Origin: Paenibacillus sp. LHD-38
GTDB taxonomy: Bacteria; Bacillota; Bacilli; Paenibacillales; Paenibacillaceae
DNA length: 64,000 bases
Direction: 5' to 3'
Assembly (NCBI RefSeq): GCF_031157315.1
Contig: NZ_JAVIFU010000013.1
Span: 1 to 64,000 of the forward strand
A program made the position numbers and the translations under genes. Below the pieces are notes generated by a model. It searched no databases, was not told the DNA's origin, and worked only from the letters and a program-made list of their open reading frames with translations. This document shows positions 27,436-37,055 of the stretch, one piece after another (position 1 is the first letter of the stretch; each line of letters begins with the position of its first letter).

Positions 27436-28929
27436 TTATGCTGCTGAATTTGTCGCAAATAGCGTTCTAAACTCATCTCCGCTAAGTGTTTCCTCTCGCA
27501 GCAGCGTTTCCAGCGATTTCGTAAATACATCTCTTCTGGATTCTAACATCCCTTTTGTTTGCAGCATAAGCTCATCCAAAATCGTGCGGTTCGTTAAAGC
27601 CCATACATCTTTTGTCATCATGGATGCATCGATTATGCCTAGATCGGTCAAACCGGATTCCACTAATGTTTTAACAATATTCATAGCTTGCTCGAAATCG
27701 CCTCTCGATCCGGTGCTGCGGTCACCGTAGAACATTTCCTCCGCTGCAGCTCCGCCAAGCGCAATCATAATTTGTCCATTTAGGAAATCTTTTGTATATA
27801 AATACTGATCCTGCTGTGGATTATGACGCACATAACCCAGTGCTTGTCCCCGTGGCGATAAGGCTACCTGTGAAACACTGCCTGGGCGTACCAGCTCCGC
27901 CATTATCGCATGACCAAGCTCATGAAGCGCGATGCGCTCACGTTCTTCCTTTGTCGCTTCCCGATCCGTCTTCTCGCCCATCATCACTTTATCGATCGCC
28001 ATGGATAGATGATTTTCCGCGATTTGCTCACGGCTCTCCCGCATCGCATAGATCGCTGCTTCATTCATGACGCTCTCAAGCTGTGCGCCCGAGAAACCGA
28101 AAGATTCTCGCGCGATTCGATCCAAGTCAACCCCGTCTTCAATGGGCTTATTGTTAGCATGTATATTCAAAATATGCAGCCTGCCCTTTTTATCCGGCAG
28201 TTCGACGCCGATATGGCGGTCGAAGCGGCCTGGCCGCAAGAGCGCGCTGTCCAGCATCTCCTTGCGATTAGTTGCTGCAATCAGCAAAATCCGCGGGGAT
28301 TCATTGGCGTGTATGCCATCCATTTCCGTCAACAGCTGATTCAAGGTTTGATCATATTCCCGCTGCTGTCCGCCGTCTCTTTTGCCGCCGATGACCTCGA
28401 TTTCATCAATGAAAATGACTGCACTGCTCTTTTTGGCTTTATTTGCTTTGGTACGCGCTTCTTTGAACAAATCCCGTACGCGTCCCGCGCCAACGCCGAC
28501 ATACATCTCGACGAACTCACTGCCTGAAGCAGCCAAATAGATCGAATCTGTATATTGAGCGGCAGCTTTAGCAAGCAGGGTCTTACCGGTTCCCGGAGGG
28601 CCCGCCAATAATATGCCTTTAAGCGGACGAATGCCGAGCTTTGCTATTTTGTCCTGATGAACAAGAAAATCAAGAGCTTCAACCAGCTCCTGCTTTGCCC
28701 TCTCCTGGCCTCCAATTTGCTCAAAGGTAAAGGGAGTAGACTTTACGTCGGTACGCTGTTTCTGTCCGGTCATGGCCGTTAGCTTGCCTCTGCCGCGTGC
28801 AGCATAGACGACTGCAAAACCAATAACGCCGAGCATCAGCATAGGAACGACATTTTGTCCGATAAAGATCAAAAACGCAATGATAATTGGCACCAATCCA
28901 ATCGCAATTTCAATCCCATATTTCCGCAT
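27436..28929 (-). CDS. FtsH-like membrane AAA+ zinc protease lacking the extracytoplasmic domain
   Basis: A 497-residue protein. Residues about 8-45 form two short hydrophobic segments back to back; FtsH normally has an extracytoplasmic domain of about 70-80 residues there. The AAA+ module follows: Walker A GPPGTGKT, pore-loop region FVEMYVGVGAG, Walker B VIFIDEIEVIGG, and sensor/arginine-finger region RPGRFDRH. The protease domain has HELGHA (zinc) and the third-ligand aspartate in GSRGDFEQA. It is about 150 residues shorter than housekeeping FtsH. The start is 1 nt after the stop of the membrane protein at 28931, so the two are tightly coupled. Confidence 0.9.
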   Translation of the reverse strand: MRKYGIEIAIGLVPIIIAFLIFIGQNVVPMLMLGVIGFAVVYAARGRGKLTAMTGQKQRTDVKSTPFTFEQIGGQERAKQELVEALDFLVHQDKIAKLGIRPLKGILLAGPPGTGKTLLAKAAAQYTDSIYLAASGSEFVEMYVGVGAGRVRDLFKEARTKANKAKKSSAVIFIDEIEVIGGKRDGGQQREYDQTLNQLLTEMDGIHANESPRILLIAATNRKEMLDSALLRPGRFDRHIGVELPDKKGRLHILNIHANNKPIEDGVDLDRIARESFGFSGAQLESVMNEAAIYAMRESREQIAENHLSMAIDKVMMGEKTDREATKEERERIALHELGHAIMAELVRPGSVSQVALSPRGQALGYVRHNPQQDQYLYTKDFLNGQIMIALGGAAAEEMFYGDRSTGSRGDFEQAMNIVKTLVESGLTDLGIIDASMMTKDVWALTNRTILDELMLQTKGMLESRRDVFTKSLETLLREETLSGDEFRTLFATNSAA

Positions 28930-28930
28930 A

Positions 28931-29461
28931 TTACCAAGCCTCCAATTCGTTAGAGGTGCGAGGCAGCACGACGTATTTCACCGCTTCAGGATTTTTTATC
29001 GTAATATATACGTTTTTTTCATCCATTTCCGTTGAAATCGTTATATCTTTGTACGCTTTAGCTGCCTTATTCATCGCTTCTGGAATGTTGGAATAGGTTT
29101 TGGTCTCCATGGCTTCAGCAATATCGAACATGGCCGCATACCATAAATCCTCAAGCTGCTTATTTGGTTTCCCTTTAAACTTCAACGTAAGCTGACGGTC
29201 ATCAAATATATCTTCGCCGTTTGCCTGAATTCTCTCATATACATCGCGAAGATTCGCATCCTCGTTCAATTCAATTGGAATGGTTACCTGCTCATTATCC
29301 ATAACCGGCTTATCTGAAGAAACGACACCGGTTATTTCTTTAGCGACCTGCTCTAACGGCGCTGCTACTGCTACTTGATTGTAAATTGCCCAACCGCCAA
29401 ATAAAACGGAAGCCGATATGGCTGCTGTAATTACTATTGGTATCACTCGCGGTCTCAACAT
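28931..29461 (-). CDS. Single-pass membrane protein coupled to the FtsH-like protease
   Basis: The product is 176 residues from the ATG at 29461, with GGGAGGG 9 nt upstream; a TTG two codons earlier is less likely. Residues about 6-30 form an N-terminal anchor or signal (VIPIVITAAISASVLFGGWA), and the rest is a hydrophilic extracytoplasmic domain with no recognised family. The stop and the protease start are separated by one base (TAATATG). The pairing suggests it supplies an external partner or the extracytoplasmic domain for the protease; this is an inference from position only. Confidence 0.75.
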   Translation of the reverse strand: MLRPRVIPIVITAAISASVLFGGWAIYNQVAVAAPLEQVAKEITGVVSSDKPVMDNEQVTIPIELNEDANLRDVYERIQANGEDIFDDRQLTLKFKGKPNKQLEDLWYAAMFDIAEAMETKTYSNIPEAMNKAAKAYKDITISTEMDEKNVYITIKNPEAVKYVVLPRTSNELEAW

Positions 29462-29568
29462 ATGCAAAATCCCTCCCGCAGCTTTTTATATGATTATTCC
29501 GTATATCAATTCCTCTATACGAGAGTATATCATGTTTTCCTGCTGGATTCGTCCCGCAAATAAAGGAA

Positions 29569-29588
29569 ACGGAGCCTTACGGCTCCGT
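29569..29588 (-). terminator. Hairpin with the tseB stop codon in its loop
   Basis: Perfect 8-bp stem ACGGAGCC / GGCTCCGT with loop TTAC. The tseB stop (TAA on the minus strand, 29577-29579) is the loop itself. The U tract is weak (TTTCCTTTATTT). Confidence 0.7.
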
Positions 29589-30107
29589 CCGAGATGGAAG
29601 TTTATAGGAATCAATGAAGTTTCCATTATCAAAACGATAGAAATCATAATGGTAATGGGCCGGGTTTTCACCGTCGCTGTAATAGATTTCCCACACTCGC
29701 TGACCTTCAAGCAAGCCGGGTTGAATCCTTTTCACAACTGCTTTTGGCTGCTTGCTCTTGAACGTAGCTTTAAGGTCCTGCGCGGAAATTCCTTCTGAGG
29801 CTTTGGTCACCTCGGGCAGCTTCTCCTCCGCTAACCATACAAATACATTCTCATCCTCTTTATTGATTCCTTCAATAATCCAGGTTTCTTTATTCCAAGT
29901 ATGGTGATAGACCTTTTCAACTTTAGTAAGCTCGGCAGCTTCTATAGCTTGCTTCTTGGCAGCTTTAATTGCCGCCCATTGCGGATTTTGTATTTCATTG
30001 AAATAAATAAAACCGACTGTTAGAAGCAGCAAGAGACAAGCGATGATTACGAATAACCATCGCTGAACCGTCATGAACGGCGGACGTTTCCTTGCTGTGG
30101 CGCGCAT
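29577..30107 (-). CDS. tseB: Cell-wall elongation regulator TseB-like (YpmB), DUF5590
   Basis: A 176-residue protein with one N-terminal membrane anchor (residues about 15-37) and an extracytoplasmic pair of cystatin-like folds (DUF5590). Features such as NPQWAAIKAAKKQAIE, WVIEGI-like strands and HYHYDFYRFDNG fit B. subtilis YpmB/TseB, which interacts with penicillin-binding protein 2A. The start overlaps the mtaD stop (TAATG). The neighbourhood dinG-ypmB matches B. subtilis. Confidence 0.85.
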   Translation of the reverse strand: MRATARKRPPFMTVQRWLFVIIACLLLLLTVGFIYFNEIQNPQWAAIKAAKKQAIEAAELTKVEKVYHHTWNKETWIIEGINKEDENVFVWLAEEKLPEVTKASEGISAQDLKATFKSKQPKAVVKRIQPGLLEGQRVWEIYYSDGENPAHYHYDFYRFDNGNFIDSYKLPSRTEP

Positions 30108-31408
30108 TAGGCGTTAAGCAAGCGATCGAAGCTCGCCTGCGCCTCGTAACGAATTTTCTCCTCATCGAGGAAGGTGCATTCGCCGTTTTTCAAAACTTGC
30201 CGTCCGTCGATCCACACATGCCGAACGTCTCGCCCAGAGCCTGAATAAACCAAATGTGACACAATATCTGTCTTCGGATAGAAATGCGGCTGCTCGATAT
30301 CAATTGCGATGAAATCGGCTTTTTTACCGACCTTCAGGCTGCCGAGTTTATCCTCCTGCCAGATTGATTTAGCCCCATAAACCGTTCCAAGCTTTAACGC
30401 TTCCGAGGCCGGAATAGCCGTCGGATCTCCTGAAACCCCTTTATGAAGCAAAGCAGCGAAACGGATTTCCTCGAATAGGTCGAGGTTATTATTGCTTGCT
30501 ACGCTGTCTGTACCTAGAGATACCGTAACACCTGCACGAAGCAGATCGGGAACGCGAGCAATTCCGCTTGCCAGCTTAAGATTGCTAACGGGATTATGCG
30601 ATACGGCAACCCCTTTGGCAGCGAGCAGCTCAATTTCAGCGTCATTTAAATGAACTGCATGGGCAACAAGCGCGGGACGGGAGAAAAATCCTAGGCGATC
30701 CAAATGCTCGACAGGGCGAAGTCCGTAGTCTTTGACATTTTGTTCAACCTCGGTGATGGTCTCAGACATATGAGTGTGCAGAGGCAAATTATAATCATGC
30801 GCGGCCTGTACAAAGCGTTCGATATATTCAGGAGGACAGGTATACGGCGCATGAGGAGATATCATCGTCGTAATACGACCGTCTGCTTTACCATTCCAAT
30901 CGCGTGCGAAAGCAATGGCTTCAGTAAGCTTAGCTTCCTGTACGTCAGGAGGGCAAAGTCCGATTACGCCTCTCGTCAAAACGCCGCGGATGCCGCTTTG
31001 TTCAACCATCTGTGCAACTTGATCCATGCGATCGTACATATCAACAAATGCTGTTGTACCAGATCGAAGCATTTCCACGATAGCTAAAGCACTGCCGGCG
31101 CGGGTATCTTGGTCGACATATTTGCCTTCCATAGGCCACATCTTCTGTTCCAGCCACACCTGCAGGTTTTGGTCATCCGAGTAACCGCGAAGCAGGCTCA
31201 TAGCGGCGTGTCCATGCGTATTGATGAGTCCTGGCATAAAAGCAAGCTTACTGCCATCCACTTTTTGAACAACTTCAGAAAGCTGCTCAGGAGCTTGTGT
31301 ACCTATGTACGTAATACGGTCGTCGGTTACGACCATATGTCCTTTAAATGACGGGTTTTCATCATCCATTGTAATAAACAATCCGTTTTCAATCCAAATC
31401 TGACTCAT
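30107..31408 (-). CDS. mtaD: 5-methylthioadenosine/S-adenosylhomocysteine deaminase
   Basis: A 433-residue amidohydrolase converting methylthioadenosine or SAH to the inosyl compounds. Metal ligands are visible: PGLINTHGHAAMSLLRG (HxH), LHTHMSET, HAVHLND and SLGTDSVASNNNLD. Length and layout match the MtaD/SsnA group. A role linked to the methionine salvage genes at 10-19 kb is possible but they are 10 kb away. The start lies within the last codons of rex (20-nt overlap), and the gene ends coupled to tseB. Confidence 0.9.
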   Translation of the reverse strand: MSQIWIENGLFITMDDENPSFKGHMVVTDDRITYIGTQAPEQLSEVVQKVDGSKLAFMPGLINTHGHAAMSLLRGYSDDQNLQVWLEQKMWPMEGKYVDQDTRAGSALAIVEMLRSGTTAFVDMYDRMDQVAQMVEQSGIRGVLTRGVIGLCPPDVQEAKLTEAIAFARDWNGKADGRITTMISPHAPYTCPPEYIERFVQAAHDYNLPLHTHMSETITEVEQNVKDYGLRPVEHLDRLGFFSRPALVAHAVHLNDAEIELLAAKGVAVSHNPVSNLKLASGIARVPDLLRAGVTVSLGTDSVASNNNLDLFEEIRFAALLHKGVSGDPTAIPASEALKLGTVYGAKSIWQEDKLGSLKVGKKADFIAIDIEQPHFYPKTDIVSHLVYSGSGRDVRHVWIDGRQVLKNGECTFLDEEKIRYEAQASFDRLLNA

Positions 31409-32045
31409 CCTGCGTCTCTCCTTCTCTAACTAAATAATAGGCTATGCTAAGCAATTCCCTTGTAAAATCCGCATTTTGAATACGCACCTCATCAGGCACC
31501 CGCAAAATGGCAGGCGCGAAGTTCAAAATGCCCTCTACGCCTGCTTCTACGAATTGATTAGCCACGTTTTGCGCTTCAAAAGCGGGAACCGTGATGATTC
31601 CGATTCTGATTTTTTGTTCTGCAACCGTAGAGATAAGTTCGCTCATGGGCAATACTTTCAGATTATTGATGCTCGTTCCGATCTTGCTCGGATGAACATC
31701 AAAAACCGCCGTAATTTGCATGTTATCCTTGGAATACTTATTGTAATTGCACAAGGCATGCCCCAAATTACCCGCGCCGACAAGCGCGACCTTGATCGTT
31801 TGGTCAACCTTTAGAATCTGACGGATTTTTTCAATCAAATAAACGACATCATAACCGACGCCCTTTCGGCCGAACTCACCGAAATATGCAAGATCCTTAC
31901 GAATTTGAGCAGGATTCAAATCAAGCTTTGTGCCTAAATCCTGTGAAGAAACGGTTTGGATTTCTCGATTCACCATTTCATTCAACACTTGGAGATAAAC
32001 GGGAAGCCTTCTGACGACAGCCTCCGATATTTTCGTTTGCTTCAT
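31389..32045 (-). CDS. rex: Redox-sensing transcriptional repressor Rex
   Basis: A 218-residue NADH-responsive repressor of fermentation and anaerobic genes. It has an N-terminal winged helix (VVRRLPVYLQVL, DLNPAQIRKDLAYFGEFGRKG) and a Rossmann domain (VALVGAGNLGHAL) ending in a swapped helix (RELLSIAYYLV). The start overlaps the dinG stop by ATGA. Confidence 0.96.
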   Translation of the reverse strand: MKQTKISEAVVRRLPVYLQVLNEMVNREIQTVSSQDLGTKLDLNPAQIRKDLAYFGEFGRKGVGYDVVYLIEKIRQILKVDQTIKVALVGAGNLGHALCNYNKYSKDNMQITAVFDVHPSKIGTSINNLKVLPMSELISTVAEQKIRIGIITVPAFEAQNVANQFVEAGVEGILNFAPAILRVPDEVRIQNADFTRELLSIAYYLVREGETQDESDLD

Positions 32046-34948
32046 CGCTTCTCCTCCTCTGCGCTTGCCTCGTTATGACGAACCACGGGCTGGGCAGTTT
32101 TCTCTTCGCTTAGCCACTCCCGCATTCGTACAATCATTTGATCCGTATGCATGGTTTCGATTTTTGGACCGGGCAAGGAATATAAGAAATGTTTCCCGTA
32201 ATACGTATCGATCACTCTAGTATCATAGATGATGACGATTCCTTTATCCTGCGATGTTCTCACCAAACGGCCAAAACCCTGCTTAAAGCGAATAACGGCT
32301 TGAGGGATCGAAAGCTTCATGAACGGGTTTTGCTTTTGCCGCTGCAGCATTTCCGCCTTTGCTTCCGCTAACGGATGGCTTGGCGGTTGGAAAGGCAAAC
32401 GCACGATCGCCAGACAGATCAATGCTTCACCCGGTATGTCCACGCCCTCCCAGAAGCTGCTTGTGCCGAGCAGAACGGATTCAGGCGTTTGGCGGAAGCG
32501 TCTTGTGAGTTTTGTGCGATTGCCGCTGTCGATTCCTTGCCCCAGCACTTGAATGCCGGAGACGGAAAGCTTCTCTTTTAATGGCTCGTATACTTGTTTA
32601 AGCATGCGGTACGAAGTAAACAATACAAGCATTCTGCCCTTCGTTTCCTTTGCGGCGTCAGCAAGCGATGCAACCAGCATTTCCAAATAAGTATCATCGA
32701 CGGAGACTCCCTTCAAAACAGGGAAGTTACGCGGAATGACCACCAGCGCTTGCTCCCTATAATTAAACGGAGAAGGCAGCTGCACCGTTTTTAACCTGCC
32801 TTGTTCTTCATACCCTGTTAGGCCAAGCTGCTCTTCGGCATACTGAAAGGATTTCTGAACGGACAAAGTAGCGGAAGTCAGTACGATACTTTCTTTCACA
32901 TCGAAAAAGTACTTTTGCAGCTGGGCGCTTACATCAACCGGCACGCCATAAAGCTGCACTGAGCGATAACGGTAATTGTTGCTTGCTTCGATCCAAAATA
33001 CGGAATCTGTAAGTTCTAACTTGATAAATGTCCGAAGCTCATCCTTTAGACGGGTTAAATCGCGGACAGCACCGTTTAGATCCGTAATCAGCGCCTGAAC
33101 GGATGAATCGTCAACACGATCCTTGATATCCGTGACCATCTTGTCGACGGTGCGGACTACTCGATTCAGCTCGGTATGAAGATTTCCTTCTACCGTGACT
33201 CCGTCCTCCCAACCCGCAGGCAGTTCATTTTTCTTCAGCCTGCATACCGATTGTCCATTTTCAGTCGGACCATCCGATGAGGTAGTCGTGAAGCTGTAGA
33301 ACATTTCAAAGAGCTTATCCCAGTGTTCTTTTATTTCTTGGAAAATCGGAATAACCGTATCTATGGTCTCCAGCCAGGAAGCCTGATGCGCGTCATCCTC
33401 ATACAATAGCTTTTGGCGAAGTCCCGGCAAAAGTCCCGAGCGCGTATCTTTATAAAGACGAAGTACAGCCTGCGTTAAAGAGAAATAATTGATCTGCATG
33501 CCCAGATGCTTGCCAGCCACCTCTTCGACATGATGTGCTTCATCAATAATGAGATGAGTATACGATGGCAGCAAGCGATGATCTGCTTGGACATCGGTAA
33601 ACAGCATGGAATGATTCGTTATGGTGACATCAGCTATATTGGCTTCATGCTTAGCCCGGTGATAAAAGCATCTTTTAAACCAAGGGCAGGCACGATTTAA
33701 ACATGAATCCGTATCACTTGCTACGGTAGACCAAAAGTCAGAACCTTTGTTGCCAAAATTCAGCTCCTCTTGGTCCCCGGTCTCCGTTTCACCCAGCCAT
33801 ACGACCATTTGCGCTGCCGTCACCGTATCCTCGATTGGCGATACCAAATCTTTTGTGTTCACTTTGCCTTCAAATTTTCGCAGACATAAATAATTCCCTC
33901 TGCCTTTGAAGATAGAAGCTCTAAAATCAAATGGTAAAATTTCTTCCAGAAGCGGCAAATCACGCTGTCTCAGCTGCTCTTGCAAATTGATAGTGTGGGT
34001 GCTGACGACTACCTTTTTACCGTTTTGGATTCCGTAATAAAGTGCCGGTATTAGATACCCAAGCGATTTCCCTGTCCCCGTTCCCGCCTCAATTAGCAAA
34101 TGCTGATTTTGATTAAGTGCGCTGTACACCTCTTGGAACATGGCTACCTGCGCTTCCCGCTCTTCGTAATTATCAAACTTTTGCTCGAAACGATGCCTTA
34201 CATCGGCTAGATAATTATCGAATGAAACATCGGTTAACGGCATGGAATTAACGCTGCCAGCCCGCGGCGGTTGTTCGTCGCTCCATTCGCGCACCTTTAA
34301 CGCAAATTGATTGAAATAATCATATTCATTGGATTCAAATACGGTCCGATACTCCATTTCCTGCTGCGTATGCTTGATGAACCAGCTTAAATCGCTTCCG
34401 TCGTCTACAAGCGCGGAAAGCCGCTGCAAAGTGAGCAGCGGCAGTTTGCGAAGCTTTTTAACCGTTTCGATTAGCAATAACGCGGTTGCCTTAGCGTCGC
34501 TATCTGCACGGTGATGCTGATCATGCGGGATACCGAAAAGCTCAGAGACAGCTCCAAGCTGGTACGTATTTATTGTAGGATAAAATATTCGAAGTAGTTC
34601 AATGGTATCCAGCCTGCGTCCCCCAAACGGACGTAAGCCGCAACGGTTCAGCGCTTGGTTTAAAAATCCGGCGTCAAAGCCAACATTATGAGCGACCAGC
34701 ACCGCATCGTCCAATAATGGAACAAGGCTGTCGATAACCTCTTTGAGTGTTGGAGCATCCGCTACAACCGATTCATCTATGCCTGTTAGTTGTGTAATGA
34801 AGGCCGGTATTGGGATGTTAGGCCGAACAAAGGAGCTAAACGTATCGATGATTTCAAGCTCATCAGAAACGATGACCAGCCCAACCTGTAAAATGTCATC
34901 CTCCGAGCTATGTCCCGTCGTTTCTAAGTCCAATACTGCAAATTTCAT
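32042..34948 (-). CDS. dinG: ATP-dependent exonuclease-helicase DinG
   Basis: A 968-residue fusion of an N-terminal DnaQ-like 3'-5' exonuclease (residues 1-175; FAVLDLETTG, HNVGFDAGFL, HHRADSDA) and an XPD-like helicase. Helicase motifs: Walker A EAGTGTGKSLGY, DEAH box in IIDEAHHVEE, and motif VI QGFGRLVRT. Cysteines in GNYLCLRKFEG and CLNRACPWFKRCFYH could serve an iron-sulfur site, though Bacillus-type DinG often lacks one. It matches the Firmicute DinG form. It is followed by rex and preceded by the TPR gene. Confidence 0.95.
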   Translation of the reverse strand: MKFAVLDLETTGHSSEDDILQVGLVIVSDELEIIDTFSSFVRPNIPIPAFITQLTGIDESVVADAPTLKEVIDSLVPLLDDAVLVAHNVGFDAGFLNQALNRCGLRPFGGRRLDTIELLRIFYPTINTYQLGAVSELFGIPHDQHHRADSDAKATALLLIETVKKLRKLPLLTLQRLSALVDDGSDLSWFIKHTQQEMEYRTVFESNEYDYFNQFALKVREWSDEQPPRAGSVNSMPLTDVSFDNYLADVRHRFEQKFDNYEEREAQVAMFQEVYSALNQNQHLLIEAGTGTGKSLGYLIPALYYGIQNGKKVVVSTHTINLQEQLRQRDLPLLEEILPFDFRASIFKGRGNYLCLRKFEGKVNTKDLVSPIEDTVTAAQMVVWLGETETGDQEELNFGNKGSDFWSTVASDTDSCLNRACPWFKRCFYHRAKHEANIADVTITNHSMLFTDVQADHRLLPSYTHLIIDEAHHVEEVAGKHLGMQINYFSLTQAVLRLYKDTRSGLLPGLRQKLLYEDDAHQASWLETIDTVIPIFQEIKEHWDKLFEMFYSFTTTSSDGPTENGQSVCRLKKNELPAGWEDGVTVEGNLHTELNRVVRTVDKMVTDIKDRVDDSSVQALITDLNGAVRDLTRLKDELRTFIKLELTDSVFWIEASNNYRYRSVQLYGVPVDVSAQLQKYFFDVKESIVLTSATLSVQKSFQYAEEQLGLTGYEEQGRLKTVQLPSPFNYREQALVVIPRNFPVLKGVSVDDTYLEMLVASLADAAKETKGRMLVLFTSYRMLKQVYEPLKEKLSVSGIQVLGQGIDSGNRTKLTRRFRQTPESVLLGTSSFWEGVDIPGEALICLAIVRLPFQPPSHPLAEAKAEMLQRQKQNPFMKLSIPQAVIRFKQGFGRLVRTSQDKGIVIIYDTRVIDTYYGKHFLYSLPGPKIETMHTDQMIVRMREWLSEEKTAQPVVRHNEASAEEEKR

Positions 34949-34964
34949 TCATTCCCCGATCCTC

Positions 34965-35672
34965 TCACAAACAGCACAGCTCCGTGCTTCCGAAATATAA
35001 CGATAATTGCTTAGGCGTTTCTTGACATGACTTTAGGTTGTTTAACGGATCCTTGAAGCTTGGGCATACATCATAAGCCTTCATGAATAGTTGTTCTGCT
35101 TGCGCCAAGTTCATATGCACCGCTTGAATGCACCCTAGCGCATTATAGCCCATTGCCAGCCATTTGGGGAAGTCCGTCAATGCAATCAATAATTGAAAAT
35201 GTCGCTGTGCCTCGCTCCAGTTTTGGAGATGCATGTGGGTCATGCCCAAAAAAAGTCTTGCCAAATTGCATTCAGGCGATTGGATAATGACTGATTGAAA
35301 TTGCATCGCCGCTTGCGGAAACATAAATAACTTATAATAGCCTTGACCTTTAGATATGACTGATGCGAGCTCGTCTGGAATTTCTAAATCAGCTGCGTTG
35401 CAAGTTGCTGTTTCGCTAACAGGCAGATTTTGCTGAGCCGCTCCTGTGGAGACAGGCATCTGCGGTATTGCTGTCAGATCGCCGTGCTGCTCCTTAAACT
35501 CAGCAAATTTCTCCTCAAACACAAGCCATTGCTCAATAAATGTATCGCTGACCTTTTTCAGCTCATTCATCTGCTCGTCGAAATGCTGTTTTTCCTGGAC
35601 ATCAGCATCTTGATACTGCTCAATGATTTGATCAAGCATGTCGTTCATGGATGAAAACATATGCTGGAACAT
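34965..35672 (-). CDS. TPR-repeat protein of unknown function
   Basis: The product is 235 residues from the ATG at 35672 (MFQHMFSSMNDMLDQI), which has GGCGGG 7 nt upstream. An upstream ATG at 35717 has no ribosome site. The N-terminal half is a helical coiled region (QDADVQEKQHFDEQMNELKK); the C-terminal half has about three tetratricopeptide-like repeats (YKLFMFPQAAMQFQSVI, WSEAQRHFQLLIAL, MNLAQAEQLFMKAYD). It is probably a cytoplasmic scaffold. In B. subtilis ypmA lies at this position but is far smaller. Confidence 0.75.
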   Translation of the reverse strand: MFQHMFSSMNDMLDQIIEQYQDADVQEKQHFDEQMNELKKVSDTFIEQWLVFEEKFAEFKEQHGDLTAIPQMPVSTGAAQQNLPVSETATCNAADLEIPDELASVISKGQGYYKLFMFPQAAMQFQSVIIQSPECNLARLFLGMTHMHLQNWSEAQRHFQLLIALTDFPKWLAMGYNALGCIQAVHMNLAQAEQLFMKAYDVCPSFKDPLNNLKSCQETPKQLSLYFGSTELCCL

Positions 35673-35794
35673 ACCGCATCCCGCCTTCGCCAAAGAATTA
35701 AGGAGTGTTATGTTCATTTTTTGTTTTAACGAGGTTTTTCATACAACAACCCATTCGTTACATAATGCAGGGATTAACGTAACCGTTCGTCAAA

Positions 35795-36178
35795 TTAAAG
35801 GATAGTCGAGTGATGCTCCTCATTCAAGATCTGAAGGGGGCGATTGTTCGCATCCAAAATGGTAACGATCGGTCTATGCTCCCTAGCCTCGTCATCCGTC
35901 ATCATCGCATAAGAAATAATAATAACCTGATCGCCAGGCTGTACCTGCCGTGCTGCGGCTCCATTTAGGCAAATGACACCAGAGCCTCGCTCACCTGTAA
36001 TCACATAAGTTTCGAAACGTGCACCGTTGTTGTTGTTAACAATCTGCACTTTTTCATTTTCCCATAGATTAGCAGCATCCATCAGATCTTCATCAATGGT
36101 AATGCTACCTACATAATTCAAGTTCGCTTCCGTTACGGTTGCCCGGTGCAGCTTGGATTTCATCATCGTTCTGAACAT
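35795..36178 (-). CDS. panD: Aspartate 1-decarboxylase
   Basis: A 127-residue pyruvoyl enzyme making beta-alanine for pantothenate. The self-cleavage Gly-Ser is in [13 protein letters not shown], with family residues [14 protein letters not shown] at the start and [10 protein letters not shown] later. The start at 36178 has GGAGG 9 nt upstream and lies inside panC, in another frame. Confidence 0.96.
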   Translation of the reverse strand: MFRTMMKSKLHRATVTEANLNYVGSITIDEDLMDAANLWENEKVQIVNNNNGARFETYVITGERGSGVICLNGAAARQVQPGDQVIIISYAMMTDDEAREHRPIVTILDANNRPLQILNEEHHSTIL

Positions 36179-37055
36179 GTGCGTTCGCCTCCATTGCCTG
36201 TAAAATGCGATTGTCGATTAGCCTTGTAGTCCCGAACTTTACGGCTAATGCCAATATTAAAGGTTGATTCATTGCAGCAAGAGCTGCATTTGCTTCCGGT
36301 AACTGCAGCGACGGATACTGAAGCAGCTCAACATAGTCGATTACCGCTTCGCTCGCTTTAGAAATCTCTTCTTTTACCCTTGCGACAATCAACTCTGCCG
36401 TCATGTCATCCTCTTTCATCCAAATGGCTGCCAGCTGCAAGCTTTTTGACAGAATAACTGCCTGCTCGCGCTGCTCGGCATTGAGATAGACGTTTCTGGA
36501 GCTGAGAGCAAGGCCGTCCGGCTCCCGAACGATCGGACAAGGAATGATTTGAACAGAAAAATTAAGATCATTGACCATTTGTTGGATAACGGCAACCTGC
36601 TGCGCGTCCTTCATGCCAAAGTAAGCTCGATCCGGAGCGACTAGATGAAACAACTTGCTAACGACTGTGCCAACTCCGTCAAAATGACCTGGACGCGAAG
36701 CTCCGCATAAACGATCCGTCACTTGATTGACGATGACGCTTGTGAGCGGTTTTTCGGGATACATTTCTTGTACCGAAGGAATAAATACGATCTCCGTTCC
36801 GTTTTCTTCAGCAAGCGCTATATCTCTTTTTTCATTTCTCGGATATCGATCCAGATCCTCGTTTGGCCCGAATTGAAGCGGATTTACGAAAATGCTAAGA
36901 ACGACCGCATCGTTCTCTGTGTCCGCTTGACGCAGCAAGGAAGCATGCCCCTCATGCAGAAAACCCATCGTAGGCACAAAACCGATCGATTTGTTTTGTT
37001 CGCGCAAAGCGGATATTTGATTTTTCAGCTCAGCCTTCGTACGGCAAATGATCAT
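36105..37055 (-). CDS. panC: Pantothenate synthetase
   Basis: A 316-residue enzyme joining pantoate and beta-alanine with ATP. Seen: [18 protein letters not shown] (HIGH-type motif), [34 protein letters not shown], and ALSSRNVYL (KMSKS-like). It is about 30 residues longer than usual: the tail after [12 protein letters not shown] is read through the panD start region, giving a 74-nt overlap of the two genes in different frames. The start overlaps the panB stop by ATGA. Confidence 0.95.
   Translation of the reverse strand: MIICRTKAELKNQISALREQNKSIGFVPTMGFLHEGHASLLRQADTENDAVVLSIFVNPLQFGPNEDLDRYPRNEKRDIALAEENGTEIVFIPSVQEMYPEKPLTSVIVNQVTDRLCGASRPGHFDGVGTVVSKLFHLVAPDRAYFGMKDAQQVAVIQQMVNDLNFSVQIIPCPIVREPDGLALSSRNVYLNAEQREQAVILSKSLQLAAIWMKEDDMTAELIVARVKEEISKASEAVIDYVELLQYPSLQLPEANAALAAMNQPLILALAVKFGTTRLIDNRILQAMEANAHVQNDDEIQAAPGNRNGSELELCR

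Noticed and set aside
26412..27530. 372-codon form of the hydroxyacyl-CoA dehydrogenase
   Set aside because: The first 80 codons overlap the FtsH-like gene end and its terminator. The TTG at 27284 has a good ribosome site and gives the family start.
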